A model generated the notes under the pieces. That model made no database searches. It was given only the letters and a program-made list of their open reading frames with translations, and was not told the DNA's origin. Shown in pieces: positions 1-13,600 of a stretch of DNA of 64,000 bases. The stretch comes from Hevea brasiliensis (Eukaryota; Streptophyta; Magnoliopsida; Malpighiales; Euphorbiaceae), in contig NC_079510.1 in the NCBI RefSeq assembly GCF_030052815.1, positions 10,487,375 to 10,551,374 of the forward strand, given 5' to 3'. The translations under genes were made by a program, and so were the position numbers. Position 1 is the stretch's first letter; each line of letters opens with the position of its first letter.

Positions 1-1687
1 TGTGCTTGAGTGACATTAGGTGAAAAAAAAAAGGAAGAAAGAAAGATAACTAACCCTATGTAGGTCAACTCATATTAATAGCATAAATCATTTAGGATTC
101 TAGCACTAAATACTAATGTTTTAGAAATCCAAATGAAAATAAAACTAAAAGATTTTAAAACTCTTAAATCATATTCCAAATTTCCTACTAAGTAGCAGTA
201 ATTCCCAGAAAAAAAACTATAAGAAAATGCTTATTGTCAAGAGTAACTTAGTCTTCTTTGTTGTGACAGAAGAATTAAGTTTATTATTGTCAATCTAACC
301 TCTTTTCCTTCCTTAATTATAGATTGCTTATGGTCAAATAAACAATATAACATCACCTCATACAAGCTAGGTTAATAAGCAATATTTTCATCTATAAAAA
401 TTGAGCAAAAAGCAATAGAAAACATCTAAAAGAACAAGTCACCTAGAAAAGAGATGGAAAAGAAGAGGCACATAGAAAAAGAAAAAAGAGAAAATGGGCT
501 AGCAAAGAAAAAAAAAAAAGAAACCAAAAAAAAGTAATTAAATTTGGAAAAATAAGACAAGCAAAAGAAATGGAAAAAGGATAGTCAACTCATGACAACT
601 AGCTAATTGGAAATTTAAAAATAGATTTATCAACTTGTAACAAATAGGTCAAGGTCAAATAAAATCTAAAATAGGAAAAAAAACTTATATTAACATGATT
701 TTAGGAATTAATTAATCTCATTTCAAAGTCAACTATATTTGTCTTATGTTAACAAACATAATTTTAGCCTCTTTCTTTCTAATGAGCTTTGATCTTGTAT
801 ACATTCCTTTAACCTGTATAACTTTGTGTATGCGTGTGTAGATATACAGAAGTCAATCTTTAGTAGATAATTGGAGAATTTTGTTGAAATTTCAATGAAA
901 TTCTGTAGAGGTGTGCCTAGGCATGCGCCTTGCATCTTGCTTGAACATGCCTTGACAACAATAAATCTATATAATGTTAATCGACATCCTAAATTTTTTG
1001 GAGTGCTTGTCATCTCATTGGTAATTTTATTGAGTCAAGTTTGCTCCTCGTGAACCTAACTGCCTTTTGGTATTGCTAAATTATTTACTTGTCAAAATTT
1101 TGTGTGTGTCTATATATATGCATGTACACACACACACACACACACACACATACACACACTATTAAGGAAAAACATATTTTATTGATTATTTTTTCTGGCT
1201 TCAATTTTTTTGGAAGCCTATTGAAATGCAAACAATGCCCCAAATGGCATTAGTTAACATGTTTGATTTTCACACCAATAAGAAGTGCTTTTTACTGTTG
1301 CTACTTCTGATTCTAGCACATGATATACACACAACAAAAACCATCCCCCCCCCCTCCACAAATAGGAAGTGCGTATTGCTACTACTTCTGATTTTGACAA
1401 TTTCACATTGAATCTTATGTAAGATATTTCAAAAACTCGCTATTTTAAAGTTTTTAACCTTGTTGTCAACAATTTCCCCCTTCCCTTCCTTCTTTTCCTT
1501 AGTTTTTTTTAAAAAAAAAATAAAATTCTTCAACTTTGTAATTGGTCAATTCATTCGCTGTATTTAGGTTGAATTTTGTTCTTGTTTAGTATATAACAAT
1601 TGATTCAATAATTTGTTTGCTAGTGGTCTTGCACTGTTTTTTTTTTTTTTAAAGCTTGCTCTAGTAACTTGATCTTGTTTCATGTAG
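1..1687 (+). other. AP2M upstream intron (partial)
   Basis: This AT-rich stretch ends in a polypyrimidine tract and an AG just before the first readable AP2M exon at 1688. It is read as the 3' part of an intron whose 5' exon lies outside the window. I looked for the residues that precede this exon in plant AP2M and did not find them here. It contains A-rich tracts near 480-540 and a CA microsatellite. Confidence 0.75.
1126..1159. repeat. (CA)n microsatellite
   Basis: About 16 CA dinucleotides in an intron, preceded by short TG and TA runs. Likely length-polymorphic. Confidence 0.9.
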
Positions 1688-4600
1688 TGGTAAAACGATC
1701 GAGCTTGATGATGTTACTTTCCACCAATGTGTAAATTTGACAAGGTTCAACTCAGAGAAGACCGTTAGTTTTGTCCCACCGGATGGTGAATTTGAATTGA
1801 TGAAGTAAGATCAGAAATCCTTATGATTGAGTATATACTTTAAAGTTGAAACTTTCGTTATTTAATGTGTTGTGGTGTACATTAGCAATTGCTAAACACA
1901 ACTTTTTTTAGTTTCTTTTATGAGTTTACTCTTATTTTCATTTGTCCTTGGTTAATTATAATTATTAGATTCCGCATAAGCAATCCACTTTCTAGTTTGA
2001 TATTGTTGGCTTACCATGTTACCTAAAAAATGGACAATAGTTGAAGTGCCCTATTATGGGTTTTTCTTGAATTATATTTTTGTTGATTATTCTCATAACA
2101 ATCAGATGAAGATCTCTTTTTTTTTTTTTTAATTTTATTAACTATAAGTATAAGGTTTAATTGTATTAACCACAGTCAATAGGCTAGTGGCCTTAGATGT
2201 GAAGATAAAGAGTGGAGTGAAGAAGAAAAGATTTATGTAATCTAAAACTTGATGGTAGAACTTAGAAGTCATGAACCAAATAGCTTTTATGGAGAATATA
2301 TTGATAGAAAGTGTATGGAATATAGAAGATCATGTTGATACCTTATGGAGTCTGATGGCGAGCTGCATTAAAAAAGTTGCAGTGAATATACTAGGCGTAT
2401 CCAAAAGTAGAGGACCACGTGCACAAGAGTCTTAGTGGTTTAGTGAGGAATTTCAAAAGGCTATTGAGATGAAAAGAGAATGGTATATAAAGTTACCGGT
2501 TGCCAACAATGAAAGATAGGGAGGCCTTTGAGAAATATAAGTTGCCAAGGATAGAAACTAAGAAAATGGTTAGCAACGCTTGTGGTAATCTCTAGCTAAT
2601 TTGTATCAAAAGCTGGGGATAAGAGAGGGGGAGAAGGAGATGTATATGTATAGCATGATTGAAGGAGAAGAAGGGTAGAGACTTAAATCAAGTCAAATGC
2701 ATTAAAGATGATAATCATAAAGTATTGTCTAGAGATAATGAGATTAATGAGAGATGGAGATGCTACTTTGATCAGCTGTTCAATGTGAGTTATGAGGATG
2801 ATTTTACAAACCTTATTGTTCCTTTGATAGAGAAGAACCTTAGCTATACTCATGGAATCAAGTTTGTTAAAGTTGAACAGGTCATGAAAAATATGAAGAT
2901 AGGTAGAACTTGTAGCCTAGTTGGTGTCCTGATAAAAATATGGAAGTGTTGTGGGGAGGTTGGAGTTGCTTGGTTAACAATGCAATTCGATGGCATACTA
3001 AAATTTGAAAAAATGCTGAAGGAGTGAAATATCTTTAAGAATAAATTATGCATTTAAGATTGTACAAATTACTGTGGCATTAAATTTGATGAGTCACTCG
3101 ATAAAGCTATGATAGATAATGATTGGATGCAAACTTAGGGATACTTCTAATGTATTAGAGAACGCGTTTGGCTTTATGCTTGGTAGATCTATAATAGAGT
3201 CTACTTTTTGTTAAGAAGATTAATGAAAATATGTAGGAAGAGGAAGAGGGAACTCTATATGGTATTTATTAACCTAGAAAAAGTATATGATATTAAGGGA
3301 TGTTCTTTAGCGAGTGCTGGAGAAGAGAGAAGCCCATCTCAAATATATGGATTTCATTAAGGAGATATATCAAGGAGCAATCACAAATGTAAGAACATTG
3401 AAAGGGGATACAGATGAGTTCCTCGCAACAGTGGGTTTACATCAGGAATTGGCTTTGAGTCCGTATGTATTTATGTTAGTTATGGATGAGCTAATTATTT
3501 ATACTAAAGATGATGTCCCATGGTGCATAATGATATTATCTTTGTGAAAGAAACTAATGAAGGAGTTAACCAAAGGTTAGAGTTGTGGAAGACTCTTAGA
3601 GTAAGGGTTTTAGTCAGAATATATACATTGTGAATTTAGTTCTCATGTAGCTCGTTTGGCATTGTGGTTGGACAGCCAAAAAGTGCTTTTTAGAAAAAGA
3701 AACATTTTAGTTGTTGAAAAAAATAGTTTAGAAAAAGGCTATATTGTTATTTTAGTTTTTTTATGACTAAAATTTATCAAATTTAATTTTAAATTAGTTT
3801 TTAACACTCTCTAACTAATATATTTGAAGAAGTGTTTTCCTGATAATAGCTTCAGTAGCGATGCCAAACAGACTCGTAAAAGGGGTGGATATGATATTTG
3901 ATTGGATAGAGTTTTGGTGCCAGAATGGCAGAATGTAACCAATTCAAGTATTAGGTTTTATCATCCAGAAGAACGAAGTAATAGATGAGTGAGTAATTTA
4001 TATGATCAAAACAAGATGGATAAAATAGAGTAGTGCGACTGGTGTGGTGTGCAACTATAGGATACTTGACAAAGTAAAAGGTAATTTCTATAGAATTATG
4101 GTTAGGTCAATTTTGTTGTATAAAAGTAAATGTTGGACATCTAAGGTACAATATATCTACAAGATGAGTAATAGAAATATAGATGTTAAGATAAATATTT
4201 GATACCATAATAATGGATTAGTGTTGGAATACGTTTGTTAAAGTCCTTGTTTTTGTAGAAGTTTTACTTCTTTCAATTATCTTCTTCCTTTAGTTTCCTA
4301 GTTAGTCTAGAATTCCTGTTGTATCTAGATTTCTTGCGTATAAATAGGAAGTGTGTAAAACATATTCATATTGAAACATACAATAATATATACTAATTTT
4401 TTCTCAAAAACCAGTCTGTTCAATATGGTATAAGAGCTTTGCTATCCTTCATTAGTGTGAGCAATCAGAGTTAGGGTTAGGGTTTTCTTGGGTCAAGCTT
4501 CTAGGTGATGTCTGCAAGGGAAGTTGAAGTACGCCTACCTCAGAAGGACAACCAGCCAGCGATCAGCCTGTCCTTGGAGATTCGCCATCGTCTGGTGACA

Positions 4601-7600
4601 TGTGACCCCACGCGCTGCTGTAAGTTCTGGCATCATTCCCACGCGCTGGCGCGTGAAGCATTTTCCATTGATTTTTTCCGGCCACAGCCAACCTATACTA
4701 TGTACAACAGGAAGAAAGTTGTAAAAGTGTCATGATCCATTCTATACCTACTGACAAGGCTGTGTTAGCTGCTGCTACTTCTTGAGAACAGTCACCTGCC
4801 TCATATAATGGTCCATCAGACAAGGATCATCTCAATTGTGACTACTGTGAGAAATCCCGACATGCAAAGCAGCATTGCTGGAAATTGCATGGACGCCCAA
4901 CTAAAGGGCGTGGTGGTAAACGGATGGGCTCAACAAGACCTCAAGCAAATGTGTTTGAGATAGTGGATTGTTCTAAAAGCACAAATACCACTGGGATCTT
5001 CTCAAATGAAGTACAGTGCATAAGGCATTTGCTGTCATAACTGAAATCTCAAGCTGCCATAGTTGCTTCTTCTAATTTTGTTAAATTAGGTAATGCTTTT
5101 ATTGTCAACTTTAAAAATTTCTTTTTGGGTTCTGGAGCAAACAGGCACATGACAGGCTCTGTAAATAAGTTCACAACCTATTCCCCATGTTTAGAAAAGT
5201 AAAAGTCAGCATAGCGGATGGATCCTTAGTCAATATTTCTAGAATAGGTTTTGTTGAATGTTCTCCCATTATAAATCTCAATTCAGCTTTACATGTGCCT
5301 AGTTTTTCTATTAACCTTTTGTCTATTAGCTCTATTATTAAAGCCCTTAACTGCGAAATTAAATTTTTTCCTGCCTATTGTACATTTCAGAAACTAAAAA
5401 TAGGGAGAATGATTGACAGTGATAGAATGTAGGATGACTTGTGTTTGCTAGATGACAATGTTGATTTCTCAAATCCTAAAGCTTTGCTAGGGAATTCAAT
5501 AACAACTGTTCAGGAGATCATTCAGTGGCATAGGAGACTAGGACATCCTTCTTTTTTAATCTTAGAAAGGTTATATCTCATTTGGTTTAGACAATGCAAA
5601 TCAGAATTATTAGTTTGTGATGCTTGTGGACTTTCTAAACACACAAGGCATTCTTATCATTCAATAAATAATAAAGCTTTAGTTCCATTTATGACTATTC
5701 ATTCTGATGTATGGGGTTCTACTCAAACAATCTCTTTATCTAGTTATGGATGGTTTGTTACTTTTATTTATTGTTGCACTAGAGTGACTTGAGTTTATCT
5801 ATTGAGAACTAAAAATGAAGTCTTTTCTTTTTTTCAATAATTTCATAAAAGGATTCGCACCTAGTTTGATGCATAGGTCAAAATTTTAAGAACTAATAAT
5901 GGGACAGAGTATATGAACAAAGACTTTCAGTCTTATTTAGATTCCCATGGGATCCTACATCAAACTAGTTGTGTGAATACCAGTGCATAAAATGGAGTGT
6001 CTAAAAGGAAAAACAGGCATTTACTTGAAGTGGCTAGATGCTTTATGTTGACAATGAACCTTCCTACATCTTACTTGGGGGATGCTGATCTTTCTGCTAC
6101 ATATCTTATCAATCGGATGCCTCTTCACAGATTAAACTTTAAGAGTTCTTTGGAAGTTCTTAAAGGGAAGAACTCTTATACTGTTTCTTGAAAACGTTTT
6201 TTGGTGTGTTTGTTTTGTTCATAGGTCACATGTTGGGAAATTAGAACCTAGAGCCTAATTTGTGGGTTATTCTGGAACTCAGCAAGCGTATAAATGCTAT
6301 CATTCTCCTTCAAGGAAATACTTTGTGAGCATGGATATCGCCTTTAGGGAATTTGAACCTTATTTCCAGTCACCTCTTTAGAGGAAGAATAAGAAGGAAG
6401 AGGTTTCTAACCCTACACCTTTTTAAGGGGAGGTTTTTAGACTTGAACCCAATCTGAGTAGTGAGGATAAGGCCCAAAGTAGTGAGGATAAGGCCCAATC
6501 AGTTGCTTCTCAACCCATAGAGAGAGAGAGAGAGACTAAATAGGGTGGATTTGAGTACTTGCACTCCTCGTGAAAAGATGGATGCAGTTATTGAGCTTGA
6601 TACACCTAATCAGTCAGAAATCCTGGATTCATTTCCTGAATATCTTGAACCTAAAGAAGTATGTGGTGAGTCTCCTAATACTCAATCTGATTCTAATTCT
6701 CTTTCTGATGATCTTGATATACCTATTGCTTTCAGAAAAAGAGGTAGGAATTGCACTAAACATCCTATACCTAAATTTGTTTCTTGTGATTCCTTATATC
6801 CCTCCTATAGAGCATTTGTCTTGTCTGTTTCTTCTGTTTTTATCCCATAGGATTAGAAGAAAGCATATCTTAATCCAAAATGGAGGGCAGCCATGGTAAA
6901 GTAGATGAATGCATTGGCAAAAATGAGACATGCAATCTTTTTACTCTTCCATTGGGAAAGAAACTAGTTGGATGTAAATTTACTGTGAAGCATAGAGTAG
7001 ATGGGTCCATTGAGAGATATAAGGCCAGGCTAATGGCAAAAGGCTTTACTCAGACATATGGGGTAGATTATCAGAAGACTTTTGCGCCTGTTGCAAAGAT
7101 GAATACTATCAAGATCTTACTGTCATGCGTTGCAAACCTTGAATGGGATTTATAGCAGTTTGATGTTAAAAATGTTTTTTTGCATGGAGATTTAGAAGAG
7201 AAGGAAGAGATGGAGATTCCTCCAGGCCCAAGAATTTGAGATTAAAGACTTGAGTAAGTTAAGGTACTTCCTTGGAATGCAAGTCGCCAGATCAGACAGA
7301 AGAATTTTTATTTCTCAAAGGAAGTACATATTGGATCTCCTAGATGAGATTGGCATATTTGGCTGTAAACCAGCAGAATCTCCTATCGAAGTGAATCGCA
7401 AGCTACAAGTAGGAGTTGGGGAATCAGTTAACATAGGAAGATATCAAGGTTGGTTGGGAGATTGATTTATCTCTCTCGTACTAGACCTGAAATAGTGAGT
7501 TATTATGGTTGCAAAAATTGATGGGGGAAATGAAACTATCAGATGCAAATAGCTTGTCCTTGTTTTGTGACAACGAAGTTGCAATCAGTATAGTTTATAA

Positions 7601-10600
7601 TTCAGTTCAACATGATCGGACTAAGCATATAGAGATTGATCGACACTTCATAAAGGATAAAATAGTGGATGGGTCTTTAAGTGTCCCGCATGTGACTTCA
7701 AAGGAATAAGTAGCCGACGTGTTCACTAAAGGATTAAGCTACAAAATATTCCATACTCTAGTTTTCCAGTTAGGCATGTATGATATACATAAATCAACTT
7801 GAGGGGGAGTGTTGGAATATGTTTGTTAAAGTCCCTGTTTTTGTAGAAGTTTTATTTCTTCCATTTATCTTCTTCTTTTAGTTTTCTAGTTAGTCTAAAA
7901 TTCTTGTTGTATCTAGATTTCTTATGTATAAATAGGAAGAGTGTGTAAAGCGTATTCATACTGAAAAATATAATAATATATACTATTTTTTTTTTTCTCA
8001 AAAAAAAGTATATTCAACAATTAGGAATGATCATATTCGTTAGACAGTGTATGTGGCACAAATAGGGGATAAAATGAAAAAGGATTGATTAGGATGGTTT
8101 GGTCAAGTCAAAGTAGACTACTGAATGCCTTAGTACAGAAGCGTAATAAGTTAGTGGTAGAGGGAGTGAAAAGGAAAAAGGGGAGACCTAAAACGATATG
8201 GAGCGAAGTTTTATTACATCTAAGGTACAATGTGCCTACAAAATGAGTGTGATAGAAATGTAAATGTTAAGATCGATGTCTGGTATCATGATAATGGATA
8301 AGATTAGGAATGATCACATTCGTTGGATAGTGTATGTAGCACATATGGGGGATAAAATGAAAAAAGGTCGATTAAGATGGTTTGGTCATGTGCAATGTAG
8401 AATATTGAATGCCTTAGCATAGAAGTATAATAAGTTAGTGTTGAAGGAGTCAAAAGGGAGAGGGGGAGACCTAAAACGATGTAGAGGGAAGTATTATTAA
8501 AAAATTTATAATTTTTTGGATATTGATGTAGATTTGGTTTCAAGCTAAGTTGAATGGTGAAAAATAATTCATATAACTGACTCTAACTAGTTTGGGATTA
8601 ATGATTAGTTATTATTATTGTTGTATTAACCGCAACCAATATAGTACAAACTTATTGTGCTTAACAATGGATTTTGTTTTGCTAATGAAATTTCCAATCA
8701 TAACTTATTGTGCTTAACAATGGATTTTGTTTTGCTAATGAAATTTCCAATCATACATGTAATAGTCTAGCATGTTGTCTCAACAATGGATTATTTATCT
8801 CAATTTTTAGGAATTAAAATATGATTTCATTTTTGTTTTGCCTAATCTACTTAGAGCCATCTCTTTGCATTGAGTATTTATTCTCTGCAACACATCTAGA
8901 CCACCTTTAAATTTCTTTTTCAATTTTATCTTCCATTGAGGCCTTTCCTAGATTACATTAATCTTTTTTTTCCTCCTTTCTTTTTTAAAAATTAGGTTAA
9001 ATGTATATTTTGTGTTTCTTATGTTTCCTTGTATGCTATAATTTTGCATAATGTGCAGCAGTTATATTTTGTCAGGTAACCATCCTTTCTTATTGCCATT
9101 TGCTTGAGAATGTATGTTGTTTTTTTGTTTCCAGTTGGAAGTTTATCGCTAAATGTCCCATCAGCACTTGTATATTTTAGAATGCTTATTTTAAACTGTT
9201 TCTTCTATCCGTTGTTCTCATAGTTAAAAAGTCCAATTGGTTTATTATTTCACTTCTCCAAATGTATAGTTGATTCTCATTGGAAGTGGTGTCAGTATAT
9301 ATATATATATTTAAATCTTTTGACCTATTTAATTGTCTGCTGATTCATCTTTTTGTAGGTATCGCATAACTGAGGGAGTTAATCTTCCATTTCGGGTTTT
9401 CCCAACAATCAAGGAACTTGGTCGAACGCGAATGGAAGTGAATGTTAAGGTTTGTAGTTTACACTTTCAAGCTTGCTGTGTGTGCCTTTGCAGCTCTTTA
9501 GTTATCTTATGTAGACTAATCTTCAGGTCAAGAGTGTCTTTGGTGCAAAAATGTTTGCACTTGGAGTTGTCATCAAAATTCCTGTACCCAAACAAACTGC
9601 TAAAGCAAGCTTCCGGGTGACATCAGGTCGAGCAAAGTACAATGCTGCAATTGATTGTTTGGTTTGGAAGTGAGTATTTTTAGCTTTTTAAAATTTGAAA
9701 TTCTTATTCCTTGTCTCCACTTAATCCATATTGTCTATATTAGGATCGCAATGTTGTCTATGTCAATATTGTGTCCAACGGACTTGTGCTAAAACATGGT
9801 CAGCTGAAGGCTCAAGAAGTCTGTAGCAGGGCTGAAACAATTGTAAACCTGTCCATTCATAACAAACAAAAGCACTCATGCACGTTCCACACACACACAC
9901 ACACACACACATACATATAAGCTTGCATGTGCTTTTTTATTCATTTAATTTTTTTTTTAGCCCCCCCCCCCCTTTTTCTTTTTGAGAAGGAGGGGAGGGG
10001 GGGGGGGGGGGGGGGGTGTGGTATATTCATAAACCATACATCACCATACTTCAAATGCAAAAACTATTATCCATACAACTCACATAAACTTCATTAACAT
10101 GTGGAGTTAATTACTTTATTTATAAATATATTACAAAAAAGAAAAAGAAAAAAAAAACTCTTCAATATCTCAACCTAGCCTCTGCTGAAGATGAACTTTT
10201 AGGGCCTACCATTGAATTGTCCAAGCTGGCTATGCTCTTCCCTGCTTAGCGATTACTTGGAAGATAAGTGAGATTGGGAGCATTTCATCTAAGCAAGCAT
10301 CATACAAAAATAACATGTCATATGCACTCTGCTCTCATATATACTTGCATCTGTCCTAACCATCCAATTACCACCACATCATTGATCAAGTATATATTGA
10401 AGAACATAGCCTCAGGTGGACAACCATGAAGAGCCAATCATCAAACATCAAATAGAAGAGAAGATAACCTCATCCTCAACAAAGACACTGCAAATTACCT
10501 CTAATCTCGGCTTAAACCAAACCCCTATAAACAGGGAGAGAACTCACCAAGTTTAGTCTAAAGCCTTACAACTCTAGAACTCATGCTTACCCAACTTGGA

Positions 10601-13600
10601 ACATCTTACACACTTATAGCCTACCCAAGTATTAGGTTGTCAGTGAAAATAACCTAAGTTAATGGTATGGCATTTGGATCCAAGAATGATAGTGTTTATA
10701 TGGATAATAATATATTTTCCCTAGATCAAACCAAAGGCTGCAGCTATGTCTCGTTGCAAATGCAGTGTTAACTGAATCTCCAACAATCCAATTACATACT
10801 ATAAAAGAGTTTCCTTGATCTGTAAATGCCTGGAGTTTAATTATGCTTACAATGATGTCACTGGGAGGGAGCTGGTATTGACTGTTGAGGTCAGTCTTTT
10901 TATTCTTTTTCTATGGTTACCCTTTTCCAAAATCTGCCCAGGCCCAAATGGGGACATAGCGAGACGAGAAATCTGAGATCATTGATGTGCATAAGATTTT
11001 ATTGGTGTCCCATTAAAAGAGAAAAAAAGGGCCAATCAAAAGCTGGACCAAGTTATTCTTTCTGGAACTGAAAGTGATCTTTTTCTGGTTAGATTTAGTT
11101 AACCCAGTCAATATTTGTTTTTCATAACTGGTGAATGTTATATAGCTTTTCTGGCAATGCAGTTTGATCTAATAGATAAAGTCATGCAATAATATCATAA
11201 AACTCGGGTATCCTTGGGCATTAGCATCACTTATGGTGTCCCTGGAATTGATATTGATGAATTCTTTCGCCAGTAGATTTATTAACTCCTACTTATTAGT
11301 TTAGTTCTTTATGTTGTTGTTGTTGTTTTTTTTTTTTTTTTTTAAATAATCTTTTTATCTGAATACCATTGCTTAACGGCATATCCATGCTATCATTTAG
11401 GATAAGAAAATTTCCTGGACAAACTGAGCCCACCTTGAGTGCAGAAGTTGAGCTGATTTCTACAATGGCAGAGAAGAAGTCTTGGACAAGGCCACCAATT
11501 CAGATGGAGTTTCAGGTGCCTAATGCATTATATGTTGCTATTGTGCTGAATTAGAAGTTAAATTCCACTCATTCCCTGAATTATAACAGATGCATTGTTT
11601 TTGTTTTGTTAAGGATAAATTTTAACAACTGTCTCTGAACTTATATAGTTGTAACACTACAGTCCTTTAACTTTAAAATATAACATAAAATCTCCTAAAC
11701 TTTTAAATTTTGCACAGTAAAATCTCTCTGAGTTTTAATTACTGATTTTTTAGTTAGAAATTGATGTGAATAGCTTCCGTATGGTACTTAGTCAACATTT
11801 CTCTCTCCTCTCTTATACAAAGTGTAAAATTATTCTCTTTATGCATGAAAAATTATTCTGTCTATAGAGAGAAAAATGATTCAATTTATACATGGCTTGA
11901 GAGAGAAGAGAAATACTGACTAAACTCCATGCTGGAACTATCCAGGTTAGCGTTTAATTGAAAAACTGGTAATTGGAGGTTAGAGAGATTTTACTGTGCA
12001 AAATTTGAAAGTCGATGGGGTTTTATGTTACATTTTTAAGTTGAGGGAATCTAATGTTACAATTAGATAAGTTCATGGACAATTGTCAAAATTTATCCGT
12101 TTTGTTAATGACCTGCATCATAACCAGATGTTACAGAACTAGAAAAGCTAAGTATTTCTGTTTTAGTGAACTTTAAATACCTTAGTCCTTGTTAATTCAG
12201 TAATGGTTATTGGTAAACAAAATAAGAAAAAAAGGGTTGTCTTGATACACGCATGCACACTCATTTAACTGCTCAATTTCTTCATCCAAATGTATGCCAT
12301 TTTAATAATCTATAAATTGCTATTTGATCCCTATAATTTAATAAAACTAACTACTTGGTCCCCGTATTTTGAAAAATGCACTGTTTAGTCCCTATATTTT
12401 GCTTCTGTTAAACCGTTTAGTCTCTTCATCAATTTTTTATTAGTTAATACTGATCAAATTATTATTTAGTCTCTCTATTTTAGTAAAAATAATTAATTAG
12501 TCTTTATATTTTGAAAAAACACATCAGTTAGTCCCTCTAATTTGATTCTGTTAACTATTTAGTCTCATAATTATTTTTTGGATAAATTTTGACAACTATC
12601 CCTGAACTTATCTAGTTGTAACATTATAGTCCCTCAAATTAAAAATGTAACATAAAATTCCATCAACTTTCAAATTTTGCACAGTAAAATCTCCCTAATC
12701 TCCAATTCCCAGTTTTTCAGTTAGACAATGACCTAGACAGTTCCAGCGTGGAGCTTAGTCAGTATTTCTCTTCTCTCTTAAGCCATGTGTAAATTGAATC
12801 ATTTTTCTCTTTATAGACAGAATAAATTTTCATGCGTAAAGAGAGTAATTTTACACTTTGCATAAGAGAAGAGAGAGAAATGTTGACTAAGTGCCATACG
12901 GGAGCTATTTACATCATTTTCTAACTGAAAAATCAGTAATTGAAAGTCAGAGGGGTTTTACCGTGCAAAATTTGAAAGTTTAAGGGGTTTTATATTACAT
13001 TTTAAAGTTAAAGGACTGTAATGTTACAATTATATAAGTTCAGGGACAGTTGTTAAAATTTATGCTTATTTTTTTTACTTAAATTACCTTAATCCTCTAC
13101 CTCCAATTTTTCTCTTATTTGTCTCTATATTTCTTCTCTTCTATACTCACACCTTTCTCTCATTCATTTTCTTTTTGTTTTCATCCGCTGATAAAAATGG
13201 TACGAGCTGTTTACGCAAAAAATTAATCAGTTTCCTTATATAAAAGTAATCAAGGAAAATTATTTCGGACACAGAAAACACAAAAATATTGTCTAAGGAA
13301 TTGAAAATTAAAAAATATTTATGTGAATTCAAATGTAGTCATTATATAGCAAAATTTCTATTTTTATCCAATAGTATATTTTTCAAAATATTGTATTTTT
13401 CAAAATACATGTATCAACTAATTAGTTTCACTAAAATAGATGATTAAATAGTAGTGTTTTTCAAAATACAATAATCAACTAATTAGTTTTCTTAAATTGA
13501 AGGAATTAAATAGCAGTTTAACTAGCATGAATAACGAAAATTTTGACTGAGGGACTAAATAGTTTAATAGAAATAAAATACAAAGACTAAATAGTGTATT

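Larger units (their letters stand above)
4222..8019 (+). mobile_element. Ty1/copia LTR retrotransposon, non-autonomous, nested in the LINE
   Basis: A 3.8 kb element bounded by 204- and 210-bp LTRs and flanked by a perfect 5-bp TSD, ATTAG (4217-4221 and 8020-8024). A tRNA-iMet-type primer site follows the left LTR and a purine tract precedes the right LTR. The internal order protease-integrase-RT-RNase H identifies copia. The LTRs differ at roughly one position in ten by eye, so the insertion is old. Internal deletions, including the RT active-site region, and many stops mean it cannot move on its own. Confidence 0.95.
2181..8620 (+). mobile_element. RTE-like LINE, 5'-truncated and decayed, in AP2M intron
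   Basis: Non-LTR retrotransposon remnant in sense orientation. About 2430-2660 resembles the end of the endonuclease and linker region. 2659-3027 reads [19 protein letters not shown] and later [12 protein letters not shown], from the region before the reverse transcriptase. 3314-3547 reads [34 protein letters not shown] and DDVPWCIM from the palm. The catalytic FADD segment that should follow is missing and the frame breaks. 8040-8500 keeps the [12 protein letters not shown] C-terminal block. The 3' end runs into TTATTATTATTGTTG, typical of plant RTE tails. It is interrupted by a small MITE-like segment (3649-3875) and a copia element (4222-8019). A 17/20 TSD flanks it. It is not autonomous. 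Confidence 0.85.

Noticed and set aside
744..1053. Opposing open frames of 60-89 codons in the first kilobase
   Set aside because: They lie in AT-rich intron sequence, overlap each other on opposite strands and show no domain.
9743..9840. Possible AP2M exon after TATATTAG with GATCGCAATG
   Set aside because: It has an acceptor-like end but reads into a stop and does not give the conserved IRKFPGQTE block, which is found at 11401.
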